Source of the DNA: Candidatus Gastranaerophilales bacterium | GTDB lineage: Bacteria > Cyanobacteriota > Vampirovibrionia > Gastranaerophilales > Gastranaerophilaceae | Length of the DNA: 64,000 nt | Direction of reading: 5' to 3' | Assembly: GCA_944324225.1 (NCBI GenBank) | Contig: CALUVL010000010.1 | Span: 1-64,000, forward strand | In this document: positions 34,620 to 44,020 of the stretch, one piece after another | How the letters are laid out: each line of letters opens with the position of its first letter | Numbering within the stretch: the first letter of the stretch is position 1 | Translations under genes and position numbers: made by a program | Notes under the pieces: model-generated | Databases searched by the model: none | What the model saw: only the letters and a program-made list of their open reading frames with translations | What the model was told of the DNA's origin: nothing

Positions 34620-35583
34620 AGTAAACAATTTAATAGCAAGCCGTGTATCCCTTGCCCCAATGGCAGGGATTACGGACTATGTACTCAGAAGCCTTGTCAG
34701 ACGTTATTCGCCGGAGGTGCTTTTGACAACTGAGATGATAAGTTCGGAGTATCTGGCGCAAACATTAAACGGACGCTCAGGAACAGAGATTTTCAAAAGG
34801 GACGAAAACCACAGCCCGATATCTTATCAGATAAGCGGACACAAACCCGATATGATGAGAAAAGCCGCCGAATTTTTAACTCAATATGCCGATATGATAG
34901 ATATAAATATGGGATGTCCGGTTAATAAAGTCGTAAAAGGTCAGGACGGATGCGCACTTATGCGGAATCCTGAACTTGCAGCAGAACTGGTTAAAGCGGT
35001 AAAAGAAGGCACTACAAAGCCTGTTAGTGTAAAATTCCGACTTGGATACACCTTTGATGAGATGAACTTTGTCGAATTCGGTATAAAAATGCAGGAAGCA
35101 GGGGCGGATTTTATAACAATTCACGGAAGAACACGCTCGCAAATGTATTCAGGCACAGCAGATTGGACAAAAATAAAAGACTTAAAAACTGCGGTTGATA
35201 TTCCTGTATTTGCAAACGGCGATATCACAAGCATTGACACAGCACTTAAGTGTCTTGAACTATCAGGCGCAGACGGAGCGGCTGTCGGAAGAGGCGCACT
35301 CGGCGACCCGACACTTTTAGGAAGAATTTCACATTACCTGAAAACGGGGGAAAGACTTGTTCCGCCCTCAATGGAAGAAAAATCAATAATGCTGAAAAAA
35401 CACCTTGATGATGAAATAAAACTCAGAGGCGAAAATGTAGGCATCAAATTTATGCGGAAATTTTATCCATATTACCTCGCCGGTTTCAAAAATGCAAAAA
35501 CACTGCGGACAAAACTTGTTCTAGAAGAGAATTATGAAAATATTGTAAAAATAATTAACGAGTTAAGATTTGTTAATATTTAA
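34609..35583 (+). CDS. dusB: tRNA-dihydrouridine synthase
   Basis: An FMN enzyme that reduces uridine in tRNA D loops. 324 aa with LAPMAGITDYVLRSL at 16-30, MGCPVNKVVKGQDGCALM carrying the catalytic Cys, ITIHGRTR and FANGDI for FMN/phosphate binding, and AAVGRGALGDP. The 11 nt overlap with the TPR gene supports coupled translation. Bacteria with one Dus usually have the DusB type, and the symbol rests on that. Confidence 0.92.
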   Translation: MSNRVNNLIASRVSLAPMAGITDYVLRSLVRRYSPEVLLTTEMISSEYLAQTLNGRSGTEIFKRDENHSPISYQISGHKPDMMRKAAEFLTQYADMIDINMGCPVNKVVKGQDGCALMRNPELAAELVKAVKEGTTKPVSVKFRLGYTFDEMNFVEFGIKMQEAGADFITIHGRTRSQMYSGTADWTKIKDLKTAVDIPVFANGDITSIDTALKCLELSGADGAAVGRGALGDPTLLGRISHYLKTGERLVPPSMEEKSIMLKKHLDDEIKLRGENVGIKFMRKFYPYYLAGFKNAKTLRTKLVLEENYENIVKIINELRFVNI

Positions 35584-35650
35584 CAGAAATAACGCAACTT
35601 TGGACTTTCACACGTATTAATAAAAGAGAATAGCAAAAGGAGACCCCAAA

Positions 35651-36052
35651 ATGACATTAGCAATCACAAAAAGTTTAAATATTGCCCAAAAAACAGCAGA
35701 AACACTTGCCCAGAAAAGTGTTACATTTGTATCACCAAGAGTTCCGGATCTAAAGCTGGTAAACACAAAATATTATAACAACAGCGGAAGCCTTTTCAAT
35801 CCGAACATTGAAACTTTTACAATCAAGAACGGCTCCGGCGCAATTACAGAATTTTCAAGCAAAAGATTTGATGATGGAAGTAAATTTGAAATTTACAAGC
35901 TACCTGACGAGATAATTAAAATTTTCAAAAACAGATTCGGAGAAATTAAAGCTTTTAAAAGCACGGTAGAACAGCACAACCGTCAGCCGGAAGAAATTTA
36001 TGAGAATGTAAAAAACACTATGCGCTCCAAAACTCACAATTTCTTTGCATAA
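35651..36052 (+). CDS. Unknown protein, 133 aa
   Basis: Good AAGGAG before the ATG and a strong terminator after the stop. It begins MTLAITKSLNIAQKTAETLA, then KSVTFVSPRV, loosely like the polar leader plus F motif of other unknown proteins here. A beta-rich middle (ETFTIKNGSGAITEFSSKRF) and a helical C-terminus follow. There is no signal peptide and no known family is recognised. Confidence 0.78.
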   Translation: MTLAITKSLNIAQKTAETLAQKSVTFVSPRVPDLKLVNTKYYNNSGSLFNPNIETFTIKNGSGAITEFSSKRFDDGSKFEIYKLPDEIIKIFKNRFGEIKAFKSTVEQHNRQPEEIYENVKNTMRSKTHNFFA

Positions 36053-36073
36053 ATAACACATAAAACGCATATT

Positions 36074-36110
36074 AAAAGAGTCTTCATTGAAATAATGAAG
36101 ACTCTTTTTT
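36074..36110. terminator. Strong hairpin terminator, bidirectional
   Basis: A 15 bp perfect stem, AAAAGAGTCTTCATT with AATGAAGACTCTTTT, around a 5 nt loop, with A/T runs on both sides. It separates the 133 aa gene from the convergent argS. Confidence 0.92.
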
Positions 36111-36133
36111 GATATTAAATTTAAACCTCTGCC

Positions 36134-37873
36134 TTACATTCTCTCTGGAGCCGAAACAGCAAGAAGATTAAGAGCATTGGCAAGAACCTGCTTAACAGAA
36201 AGCACAAGCGCCAAGCGGGATTTCATAAGCTCTTTGGCATCTGAAATAACTCTGTTTGCATTGTAGAAAGAATGAAATTCAGCAGCCAGTTCCTGAACAT
36301 ACCTGCAAATTGTATAAACCTGACGGGTTTCAGCGGATTGTTTTATCAAAGATTTGAATTCTTCTAGTTTAAGAATCAACTTGCGTGCAGTGTCAATTGT
36401 CGGAAGAAGAGTTTCTTTTGCATAAGAATTAACAAGAGAGGACAATTCTTCTTTTGTAATAGGTGCCGTAATTGTTTTTCCGGATTCTGTATCAATCTTA
36501 TCATCAACAGCATTACGCAAAATTGAGCAGGCTCTTGCATGAGCATACTGAACATAAAATACTGGATTTTCGTCGCTGTTTGTTTTTGCAAGCTCAATAT
36601 CAAAATCAAGCGTATTGTCAATAGATCTCATACACATCCAGAATCTTGTGGCATCAACACCGACCTCTTCAATCAAATCGTCAAGTGTCACCATATTTTT
36701 ACGTTTGCCCATTCTGACTTCATTTCCGTTAATGACAAGGTTTACAAGCTGTCCGAGCAGAATCTCGAGTTTTTCAGGATCATACCCGAGAGCTTCAATA
36801 GAGGCCTTAACACGGGCGACATAACCGTGATGGTCTGCACCCCAGATGTTAATCATTCTGTCAAACCCTCTTTCAAGTTTGTCTATATGATAAGCTATAT
36901 CAGCAGTAAGATAAGTGTTAGCACCGTCGGCTTTCTTTATAACTCTGTCCTGATCATCACCGTAATCTGAGGATTTGAACCAATCAGCACCATCTTTTGT
37001 ATAGATTTTACCGCTTGCTTTTAATTTGTTTACACACTCATCCACCTTGCCTGACTGATGCAGAGTAAGTTCGGAATAAAAATTATCAAAATGTACTCTA
37101 AAATGTTCAAGCAAAGCTTTTTGCAAATTTTCCATTTCAATTTTTGCGAAATCAGACAAATCTTTTACATCAATTTTAGAAATATCATTCTGAACTTTTT
37201 CAATAATTTCACGGTTTTCATCAATATATTTTTTCGCTACTGGAATCAGGTAATCACCAGGATAGTAATTTTTACGCTCAATTTCATCTGACGGAAAATC
37301 TACAGCTTCGCCCAACTGCTGACGAATACGGATAGCGAGAGAATTTCCGAGCTTTTGGATTTGAGAGCCGGCATCGTTTATATAAAATTCCTGATAAACC
37401 TCATGCCCGTAGAATTTAAGAAGGTTTGCAAGTGCAGAGCCCATAGCAGCCCATCTGCCGTGTCCTATGTGGAAAGGCCCTGTAGGGTTTGCTGAAACAT
37501 ATTCAAGAATAATCTTTTCTTTATTAATATTTTCAGGACGTCCGAAGTTTTCTTTTTTCTTAAAAATTTCATCAATTGCATTGAGCAAAAGATTTTTGCC
37601 GACCCTGAAGTTTATAAACCCGCCGATTACGGAATATTCATTGTCCTCATCCTCAAGCCCCTCAACAATTGCATTTGCAATCATCGGCGGTGCGATTTTG
37701 GCCGACCTTGCAAGTGAAGAAACATTTACCGCAAAATCCCCGAAATCAGGATTTTTAGGCTTCTCTACAACAAGAGAACCCTTTTGATATTCACTCATTT
37801 GCCCGAGTTTGCCAGCCTTTACAGCCTTTTCAACAGCATCCTCAATTTTATCCAGAAAATAATCTTTTATCAT
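36134..37873 (-). CDS. argS: Arginyl-tRNA synthetase
   Basis: Class I synthetase of 579 aa. The N-terminal Add-1 domain is followed by the HIGH-type motif in SANPTGPFHIGHGRWAAMGS, the ArgRS segment EFYINDAGSQ and the DALR anticodon-binding domain at the C-terminus (LSVKQVLANALNLLAVSAPERM). GMGKRKNM-like KMSK equivalent reads RMGKRKNMVTLDDL. GGAGAG precedes the ATG. Confidence 0.96.
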   Translation of the reverse strand: MIKDYFLDKIEDAVEKAVKAGKLGQMSEYQKGSLVVEKPKNPDFGDFAVNVSSLARSAKIAPPMIANAIVEGLEDEDNEYSVIGGFINFRVGKNLLLNAIDEIFKKKENFGRPENINKEKIILEYVSANPTGPFHIGHGRWAAMGSALANLLKFYGHEVYQEFYINDAGSQIQKLGNSLAIRIRQQLGEAVDFPSDEIERKNYYPGDYLIPVAKKYIDENREIIEKVQNDISKIDVKDLSDFAKIEMENLQKALLEHFRVHFDNFYSELTLHQSGKVDECVNKLKASGKIYTKDGADWFKSSDYGDDQDRVIKKADGANTYLTADIAYHIDKLERGFDRMINIWGADHHGYVARVKASIEALGYDPEKLEILLGQLVNLVINGNEVRMGKRKNMVTLDDLIEEVGVDATRFWMCMRSIDNTLDFDIELAKTNSDENPVFYVQYAHARACSILRNAVDDKIDTESGKTITAPITKEELSSLVNSYAKETLLPTIDTARKLILKLEEFKSLIKQSAETRQVYTICRYVQELAAEFHSFYNANRVISDAKELMKSRLALVLSVKQVLANALNLLAVSAPERM

Positions 37874-37943
37874 CTTTTTCTCTCCGTAAATTCTGTTATG
37901 AAAAAATTATACAATAAACAAACCGTTAACCAATATTAAAAAT

Positions 37944-37970
37944 TTTACATTTTTATATTCGTATTATAAT
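37944..37970 (+). promoter_or_regulatory. mgtE promoter, predicted leaderless
   Basis: A perfect TATAAT at 37965-37970 stands 6 nt before the ATG at 37977, with TTTACA at 37944-37949 (15 bp spacer). No Shine-Dalgarno is seen. Confidence 0.65.
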
Positions 37971-37976
37971 AAAATT

Positions 37977-39344
37977 ATGATGAATGTTTCAAACGTAATC
38001 GAACGCCTAAGAGAAATCATGGAAGATGAAAACCAGGACCAATTAAGAGAAGAATTGGACAGTTTTCACAGTGCTGATTTGGCAGATATTTTTCAGGAAC
38101 TTAAACCTGAAGAACGTTTGAAATGCTTTAAGCTTCTTGATATAGACAAAGCAGCCGAATTGATGGAATATATTTCCCCGCAGCTTCAGGTAGAACTGCT
38201 TGGCGATATCGACCAGGAAACGGCATCTAAAATTTTGACAAGACTGCCACATGATGCGGCGGCCGACGTTCTTGGCGATATGGAAGAAGATGAAACCGAA
38301 ACTTATCTTGACAAACTTCCGCACAAATTCTCCGAAGAAGTCCGTGAACTTTTGACATACAATGAGGACACCGCAGGCGGTATTATGAACCCTGTTGTTT
38401 TAACAGTCAATTCTGATATGAGCGTTCAGGATGTCTTAAACTACATAAGGATTAAAGCGGAACGTGACAACCTTGAACTTTACTACATCTATGTAGTTGA
38501 CAAACAGAACCACCTGCTCGGGGTTATTTCGCTCAGAAAACTGCTGACATCTCCCGTAAACAAAAGGGTGGAAGATATCATGATTTCAGATATTGTCAAA
38601 CTTCATGTTGACGATTACAGCGACTATATTATTGACGAATTTATGAAATACCAGTACAATGCGCTTCCTGTAGTTGATTTATATAACAGACTCAAAGGAA
38701 TGATTACCTGGGACGACGTTCATGATTTGTTTGAAGAAGAAACAACCGAAGAAATTTACCAGTCATCAGGTATTTCAACGGAAGTCGTCGACGAAGATGA
38801 AATTCTTTCTGGAAACATCTTTAATGCAATCAGAGCAAGAACCCCGTGGTTGTTTATAACGCTTCTCGGTGAATTTATTGCTGTAAATGTTGCGCATCAC
38901 TTTGACCATACAATTGCCGCCATTCCGATAGTTGCAATTTTTATGCCTCTTCTGGCAGGTCTTGGCGGAAATATCGGGACACAAAGTATTACTCTTATGG
39001 TCAGGGGACTTTCAACCGGACAGGTAACAATGAGTTCTGCAATGTACCATATCGCAAGAGAAATGTTTATAGGCTTGTTTATCGGTGCAATTTTCGGGCT
39101 TCTTGTAACTTTTGCAACCTTCGGGTGGCAGCACAGCATTGAACTCGGTATTGTCGTCGGGATTGCAATGACTATAAACATGACAATGGCTACAATGATA
39201 GGAACGTTTACACCGTTTGCGCTTAAAGCTCTTAACATTGACCCTGCGGTTGCATCAGGCCCCGTAATTGCAACAACTATTGATGTTGTCGGATTGGTTG
39301 TATATTTTTCACTTGTTTCAACCTTTCTTCTAAAAGTTTTTTAA
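37977..39344 (+). CDS. mgtE: MgtE-type magnesium channel
   Basis: 455 aa with the three MgtE parts: an N-terminal superhelical domain (1-130, repeated LDxAAELMEYIxPQ-like units), two CBS domains (130-260, NPVVLTVNSDMSVQDVL and YNALPVVD), a plug helix and five transmembrane helices from about 285. The end GPVIATTIDVVGLVVYFSL contains the Asp that selects Mg2+ in the pore. It is a homodimer whose cytosolic part senses Mg2+ and closes the channel. ATG 37977 fits the TATAAT spacing; ATG 37980 is also possible. Confidence 0.95.
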   Translation: MMNVSNVIERLREIMEDENQDQLREELDSFHSADLADIFQELKPEERLKCFKLLDIDKAAELMEYISPQLQVELLGDIDQETASKILTRLPHDAAADVLGDMEEDETETYLDKLPHKFSEEVRELLTYNEDTAGGIMNPVVLTVNSDMSVQDVLNYIRIKAERDNLELYYIYVVDKQNHLLGVISLRKLLTSPVNKRVEDIMISDIVKLHVDDYSDYIIDEFMKYQYNALPVVDLYNRLKGMITWDDVHDLFEEETTEEIYQSSGISTEVVDEDEILSGNIFNAIRARTPWLFITLLGEFIAVNVAHHFDHTIAAIPIVAIFMPLLAGLGGNIGTQSITLMVRGLSTGQVTMSSAMYHIAREMFIGLFIGAIFGLLVTFATFGWQHSIELGIVVGIAMTINMTMATMIGTFTPFALKALNIDPAVASGPVIATTIDVVGLVVYFSLVSTFLLKVF

Positions 39345-39421
39345 AATCATTAAATTACCGTATGTAGAATTAATGATTGTATAATATTATTATCTTAAGT
39401 TACCCAATACAAGGATATTTT

Positions 39422-40768
39422 ATGAGAACAGATACAAACAAAGGACCAAGAAGAAGCCAGACAAACAACGGAGAAAATACGATAAGACAAGCTAAATTAA
39501 TACGCAGAGACAGTTCCAAGTTTCTTCGTATAATAATGATTCTGACTATTATTATAATTGGTGCGGGCTTAAGCTTTTTTGTACTTGCAGATAATCAGGA
39601 ATTTTTGGAAAAACATCTCGGAAAAGATAATCCGATTACAAAACTTTTTGTTAATCTTTCAAAAGATAATGACACAAAACATAAAGCAGATTTTTCATTT
39701 CCATTTGGAACAAAAAGAAAAAATATTCTTCTGCTTGGCGTCGATTCAAACGGCGAAGGAACAGATCCTTTTGAAGGAACTAGAACAGATACTATTATTT
39801 TGATGAATATTGATCCGAGATCAAAATCATTAAATGCAATATCAATTCCACGTGACAGTAAAGTTTACCTCCCTGGCGATCACGGCATCCAGAAAATTAA
39901 CGCAGCCCATGCAATAGGCGGTATCGGAATGACTATTAAAACAATTGAAGACACTCTGGGGGTCAAAATTGACCGCTATATAATGGTACACGATCAAGCT
40001 GTTAAAGAAATTGTTGATGCCTTAGGCGGAGTTGATATTTATGTAGAAAAGAATATGCACTACAATGATTATTCAGGCAAGCTATTTATCAATCTTCAAA
40101 AAGGCATGAACCATCTCAGCGGCAAGGAAGTCATCGGGTATTTGAGATTCCGTCATGATGCAATGGGCGATATAGGCAGAACACAGCGTCAGCAATGGTT
40201 TTTAAGAGGATTGATGGAATCTCTCAAAAAACCAGAAACAATAACTAAACTGCCAGAAATTATTAATGTTGCAAACAAATACATAAAAACTAATATGTCA
40301 TTCTACGAACTTTCGCAGTATGCAAGTCTTGCAAAACATATAGATATGGACAAAATAGAAATTGCAATGCTTCCGGGCGCCCCGAACAAAAAAGGCTATA
40401 TCAGCTACTGGATTCTTGATCCTGAAAAAACTCAGGAAGTTGTAGACAGACTTATTTACAGAGAAAAAGTTAATCCAGCCGAACTCGGGCAGCAAATGAA
40501 AGCCGGTATTATGTACTCTGAAGGAAACGAAGAAGAAGCACAATTAATAAAAGAGCAGCTTACAACACTTGGAATTGAAGTTGCCTGCACAGGTCATGTA
40601 AATAAAACACATACACAATTTGTAGCCCACTCAAAACAGGTTACAAATGATTACTTCAACTGGCTTAAGAAAAAGACACCGTCAATAATCGGTTTTCAAT
40701 TTGTATATGAACCTAATGATGTTTATTGTAACGGAACGGACTTTACAGTTGTCATTGCCGGAAAATAA
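39422..40768 (+). CDS. LytR-CpsA-Psr family glycopolymer ligase
   Basis: 448 aa from ATG 39422 (AAGGAT upstream). A basic N-terminus and one transmembrane helix (about 35-58) precede an LCP domain at roughly 95-245 (KNILLLGVDSN, TRTDTIILMNIDP, SIPRDSKVYLPG) and a C-terminal LytR_C domain near 360-445. LCP enzymes move lipid-linked glycopolymers onto peptidoglycan outside the inner membrane. In cyanobacteria and relatives the acceptor is less clear. The upstream frame to 39377 lacks a ribosome binding site. Confidence 0.92.
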   Translation: MRTDTNKGPRRSQTNNGENTIRQAKLIRRDSSKFLRIIMILTIIIIGAGLSFFVLADNQEFLEKHLGKDNPITKLFVNLSKDNDTKHKADFSFPFGTKRKNILLLGVDSNGEGTDPFEGTRTDTIILMNIDPRSKSLNAISIPRDSKVYLPGDHGIQKINAAHAIGGIGMTIKTIEDTLGVKIDRYIMVHDQAVKEIVDALGGVDIYVEKNMHYNDYSGKLFINLQKGMNHLSGKEVIGYLRFRHDAMGDIGRTQRQQWFLRGLMESLKKPETITKLPEIINVANKYIKTNMSFYELSQYASLAKHIDMDKIEIAMLPGAPNKKGYISYWILDPEKTQEVVDRLIYREKVNPAELGQQMKAGIMYSEGNEEEAQLIKEQLTTLGIEVACTGHVNKTHTQFVAHSKQVTNDYFNWLKKKTPSIIGFQFVYEPNDVYCNGTDFTVVIAGK

Positions 40769-40804
40769 TTATATACTGGTTATATAAAAACAAACGGAGG
40801 CGGC

Positions 40805-41458
40805 ATGGTCTTAAATGCAATAACAACCAGAAAAAGTGTACGTACTTATTCGGAAAAACCTGTTAGCGATGATGATATAAAATCAATTCTGCAAGCCGGC
40901 ATAATGGCTCCAAGCTGGGTTAACGTACAGCCCTGGCAGTTTATAGTAGTAAAAAATCAAGAACATAAGAATATTTTATCTGAAGCCTCAGGCGGACAAA
41001 AGCAGGTAAGCAGTGCATCGGCTGTAATTTGCTGTGTTGCTGATATGACGGCATGGGACATACCTAAATTTTCAAAAGTTATGGAAAAACAGGGAAAAAA
41101 TTCAGCAACAAGAGAATACATTCTCGCAAGCCCTATGCTTAATCCAAGCAATCTTGGCGAATATGAAACACTAGTCAGAACAATAGAACAAATACCTTAT
41201 GCCATAGGTTATATGACACTGAGAGCAGAAGAATTAGGAATTGGCTGCTGCATAATCGGCGCTCTTTCAAATGAATTAACAACAAAAGATACAAATAATC
41301 TTATATCCGTAAAGGAAATGCTCGGTTTGAATGACAAGCAAATCTTACTTTCACTTTTAACACTCGGATATGAAAAAGATCACACCAAAACAATAAAAAG
41401 CAGAAAAGACTTTGATGAAGTAGTTTCGCTTGAAAAAATGGGAGTGAAGTTTACATAA
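40805..41458 (+). CDS. Nitroreductase-family flavoprotein
   Basis: 217 aa. The N-terminal AITTRKSVRTYSEKPV and APSWVNVQPWQFIVV segments carry the FMN-binding residues typical of the NfsB/FRP-type fold. A C-terminal LGYEKD ends the core. It is an NAD(P)H-dependent oxidoreductase with unknown natural substrate. GGAGG lies 5 nt before the ATG. It follows the LCP gene by 36 nt and precedes lemA by 18 nt, so the three may form a transcript. Confidence 0.9.
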   Translation: MVLNAITTRKSVRTYSEKPVSDDDIKSILQAGIMAPSWVNVQPWQFIVVKNQEHKNILSEASGGQKQVSSASAVICCVADMTAWDIPKFSKVMEKQGKNSATREYILASPMLNPSNLGEYETLVRTIEQIPYAIGYMTLRAEELGIGCCIIGALSNELTTKDTNNLISVKEMLGLNDKQILLSLLTLGYEKDHTKTIKSRKDFDEVVSLEKMGVKFT

Positions 41459-41533
41459 CAAAATGAGGAAAAAAATATGAACAATGTAGTAGGCGGAAAA
41501 CAATTTGCTGACAATTTAATAGGAGGAACAGGA

Positions 41534-42109
41534 ATGTCAACATCAACAATTTGGCTCATAGTACTGGGCATTCTACTGGTGATTATTATTTTAATGTACA
41601 ACTCGCTTGTACAAAAAAGAAACAAGGTTAAGGAAGCATTTTCAAGTATTGATGTTCAATTGAAAAAACGTTATGACTTAATCCCGAACATTTTGACCAT
41701 TGCAAACAAGTTTATGGAGCATGAAAGAGGATTGCTGGAAAATATTACAGCCCTCAGAGCGCAGGCTATAAAACTTGATTCCAGCATGGGCAATATCGAA
41801 AACAAACTTAAACTTGACGGAGAAATTCAGCGTCAAATGGGCCAATTGATGGTAAACATGGAAAATTATCCTCAATTAAAGTCTGACCAGACGATGATTC
41901 AATCAATGCAAACTTACAATGAAGTAGAAGAACACATTGCGGCAGCAAGAAGATTTTACAACGCAGCAGTTCTTGATTTGAACAATGCAGTAGAGCTTTT
42001 CCCTAGTTCAATTATCGCTTCAATATTTAATTTCAAACAGATGACTTTCTTTAAAGTTGAAGATGAAAAAGAACGCCAAAGAATAAATGCACAAGAATTT
42101 TTTAAATAA
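41534..42109 (+). CDS. lemA: LemA-family membrane protein
   Basis: 191 aa from ATG 41534, which has a perfect AGGAGG 7 nt upstream and gives the normal LemA start: a short N-terminus and one transmembrane helix (about 5-25), then YNSLVQKRNKVKEAFSSIDVQLKKRYDLIPN. An in-frame ATG at 41477 with GAGG upstream would add 19 residues; both could be used. LemA proteins have an extracytoplasmic or cytoplasmic coiled-coil bundle of unknown role. Confidence 0.92.
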   Translation: MSTSTIWLIVLGILLVIIILMYNSLVQKRNKVKEAFSSIDVQLKKRYDLIPNILTIANKFMEHERGLLENITALRAQAIKLDSSMGNIENKLKLDGEIQRQMGQLMVNMENYPQLKSDQTMIQSMQTYNEVEEHIAAARRFYNAAVLDLNNAVELFPSSIIASIFNFKQMTFFKVEDEKERQRINAQEFFK

Positions 42110-42115
42110 TTACAG

Positions 42116-42146
42116 AGCGCCGCTTGTAAAAAAGCGGCGCTTTTAT
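42116..42146 (+). terminator. Terminator of lemA
   Basis: AGCGCCGCTT pairs with AAGCGGCGCT across a short loop, followed by TTTATT. Confidence 0.9.
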
Positions 42147-42178
42147 TATGATATAAAAAGAATTTCAAAATAAAATAA

Positions 42179-42252
42179 GTGCCTGTAGCTCAGCCGGATA
42201 GAGCGTTTCCCTCCGAAGGAAAAGGTCGTGCGTTCGAATCGCATCAGGCACG
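42179..42252 (+). tRNA. tRNA-Arg (CCG)
   Basis: 74 nt cloverleaf: acceptor GTGCCTG with CAGGCAC, D arm GCTCAGCCGGATAGAGC, anticodon stem TTTCC/GGAAA with loop CTCCGAA (CCG), T arm GTGCGTTCGAATCGCAT. CCA is not encoded. Confidence 0.95.
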
Positions 42253-42256
42253 ATAA

Positions 42257-42288
42257 AAATCCGTCTGTATTTCAGGCGGATTCTTATT
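42257..42288 (+). terminator. Terminator after tRNA-Arg
   Basis: ATCCGTCTG pairs with CAGGCGGAT (one G-U), followed by TCTTATTTT. Confidence 0.75.
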
Positions 42289-42366
42289 TTGATACATCTT
42301 CATCAAATACTTTAAACAGTGTTTACATGTTTTTTTCAGTTCTGCAAAATAAAATAATATAGCCGG

Positions 42367-43311
42367 TTAAACAGTTTGTGGAGCTTCTTTTATACTTTCA
42401 AGATACTTTACTGCATAAACAGCCCCGACAGCACCATCTGCAGCTGCAGTTATAACCTGTCTTAAAGGCGTTTTCCTAACATCTCCAACAGCATAAACTC
42501 CATCAACAGAAGTTTTCATTGTGTCATTTGTTAAAATAAATCCGTTCGCATCCTGCTCAACCTGTCCTGAAATACTTTCTATATTCGGAGTCATACCAAT
42601 ATACGGAAATACACCGTTAACCTGAAGGTTTGAGATTTCATGAGTTTTTACGTTTTCAATCACTGCTGTATGAACCAGATCATCACCTTTAATTTCTTTT
42701 ACGACACTGTCCCAGATAAATTCTATCTTATCATTTTTGAAGGCTCTATCCTGAACAATTTTATCAGCCCTGAGTTCATTTCGTCTGTGAATAACGTAAA
42801 CTTTATCCGCAAATTTTGTCAAATACATAGCTTCTTCAACGGCAGCATTGCCTCCGCCGACAACAGCAACGACTTTGTTTTTATAAAATGCACCGTCACA
42901 AACGGCACAATAGCTTACACCTCTTCCGATAAATTCGGCTTCACCGGGAACTCCAAGCTTCATTGGCTGAGCACCGCATGCAATAATTACCGTTTTGGCT
43001 CTAAACTCGCCTTCATTGGTTTTTATAATCTTAGGATTGGCTTTCAAATCAATACTTTCGATTTCCTGCATAGGGAACTTTTGAACTCCGAACTTGTCGG
43101 CATGCTCTTCAAACTTTTCCATCAAATCAAATCCGCCGATAATCGGAAATCCAGGATAGTTTTCCAATTCAAGATAATTTGAAGGCTGCCCGCCAAGCAT
43201 AGATGTATCAATTATTGCAGTAGATACAGCACCTCTGCTTGCATAAATTCCTGCACTTAACCCTGCAGGGCCTCCACCTAAAATTACAGTATCAAATTCA
43301 TAAATCTGCAT
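42367..43311 (-). CDS. trxB: Thioredoxin reductase
   Basis: 314 aa FAD/NADPH enzyme that reduces thioredoxin. It has GGGPAG at 12-17 (FAD), the redox pair C135-A-V-C138 in SYCAVCDGAF, GGGNAAVEEA (NADPH) and the C-terminal GVYAVGDVR. AGGATAAG precedes the ATG. It starts 9 nt after the stop of the 175 aa secreted-protein gene, so the two are probably co-transcribed. Confidence 0.96.
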   Translation of the reverse strand: MQIYEFDTVILGGGPAGLSAGIYASRGAVSTAIIDTSMLGGQPSNYLELENYPGFPIIGGFDLMEKFEEHADKFGVQKFPMQEIESIDLKANPKIIKTNEGEFRAKTVIIACGAQPMKLGVPGEAEFIGRGVSYCAVCDGAFYKNKVVAVVGGGNAAVEEAMYLTKFADKVYVIHRRNELRADKIVQDRAFKNDKIEFIWDSVVKEIKGDDLVHTAVIENVKTHEISNLQVNGVFPYIGMTPNIESISGQVEQDANGFILTNDTMKTSVDGVYAVGDVRKTPLRQVITAAADGAVGAVYAVKYLESIKEAPQTV

Positions 43312-43320
43312 ATCTTATCC

Positions 43321-43848
43321 TCACTTTTCCAATACACTCATACCTGAAATTTTTTCGCCGACTAGTGCATATTCAGCTTGCTGAATTTTTACGACCTGTC
43401 CTGCTGATATTGTTTTTAAAGTAAGCCTGTTGAAACCCGTAAATTTGTTGCCGTTTAATTTGATTTCAACAGCATCTGTCAACGTCTTATCTTCTGAAAC
43501 TCCTTCCTTAACAAATTTTATAACATTGCCTTCCACAAATTCAACAGACACATTTGCAGAAGCTCCGGTAAACGGATTGTTTAAATTCATGACGTTTCCG
43601 CTGCGGGAGAGGTTCCACAAATCGGCACTTTTTTGTCTGAAAGTTGCAGGGCTGTCGGTTTTAGAAAGCACAGCCGCCACCCGCCATGTTCCGAACAACC
43701 CGTCCGGAACATTTTCGACTAAAGAAATACCTGTTTTTAATGTTGTATCTGCTAATGTCATATTAACATTTAATCCTGTTATTCCGCCAATAATCAGGAT
43801 AAATGTAATTATAAATAAGGACAATATTATCTTTTTTAAAATTTTCAT
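43321..43848 (-). CDS. Envelope-anchored or secreted unknown protein
   Basis: 175 aa from ATG 43848 (the preceding TTG at 43851 is less likely; AGGGGA is 10 nt upstream). Residues 3-25 are a hydrophobic signal or anchor, with a possible cut after LADTT. The rest is beta-rich: LFGTWRVAAVLSKTDS, then VSVEFVEGNVIKFV and IKLNGNKFTGFNRLTL, suggesting a small lipocalin-like or DUF barrel. It is upstream of trxB. No family is recognised. Confidence 0.8.
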   Translation of the reverse strand: MKILKKIILSLFIITFILIIGGITGLNVNMTLADTTLKTGISLVENVPDGLFGTWRVAAVLSKTDSPATFRQKSADLWNLSRSGNVMNLNNPFTGASANVSVEFVEGNVIKFVKEGVSEDKTLTDAVEIKLNGNKFTGFNRLTLKTISAGQVVKIQQAEYALVGEKISGMSVLEK

Positions 43849-43960
43849 CAATAAAAAATCCCCTGAGGTTTATTTTATCATATAATAAAATTTCACAAAA
43901 TCGCAAGTAGAAATTAAGATACTGTTTCAATTGCCGTTATTGACAATTGCCAATTAAGTA

Positions 43961-43992
43961 AATAAAGACTTGCTTTTTAACAAGTCTTTATT
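43961..43992. terminator. Terminator of pgi
   Basis: A 12 bp stem, AATAAAGACTTG with CAAGTCTTTATT, around an 8 nt loop, just downstream of the pgi stop on the minus strand. Confidence 0.8.
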
Positions 43993-44020
43993 ATCATAGC
44001 TATTCTTAATTACACTCTCC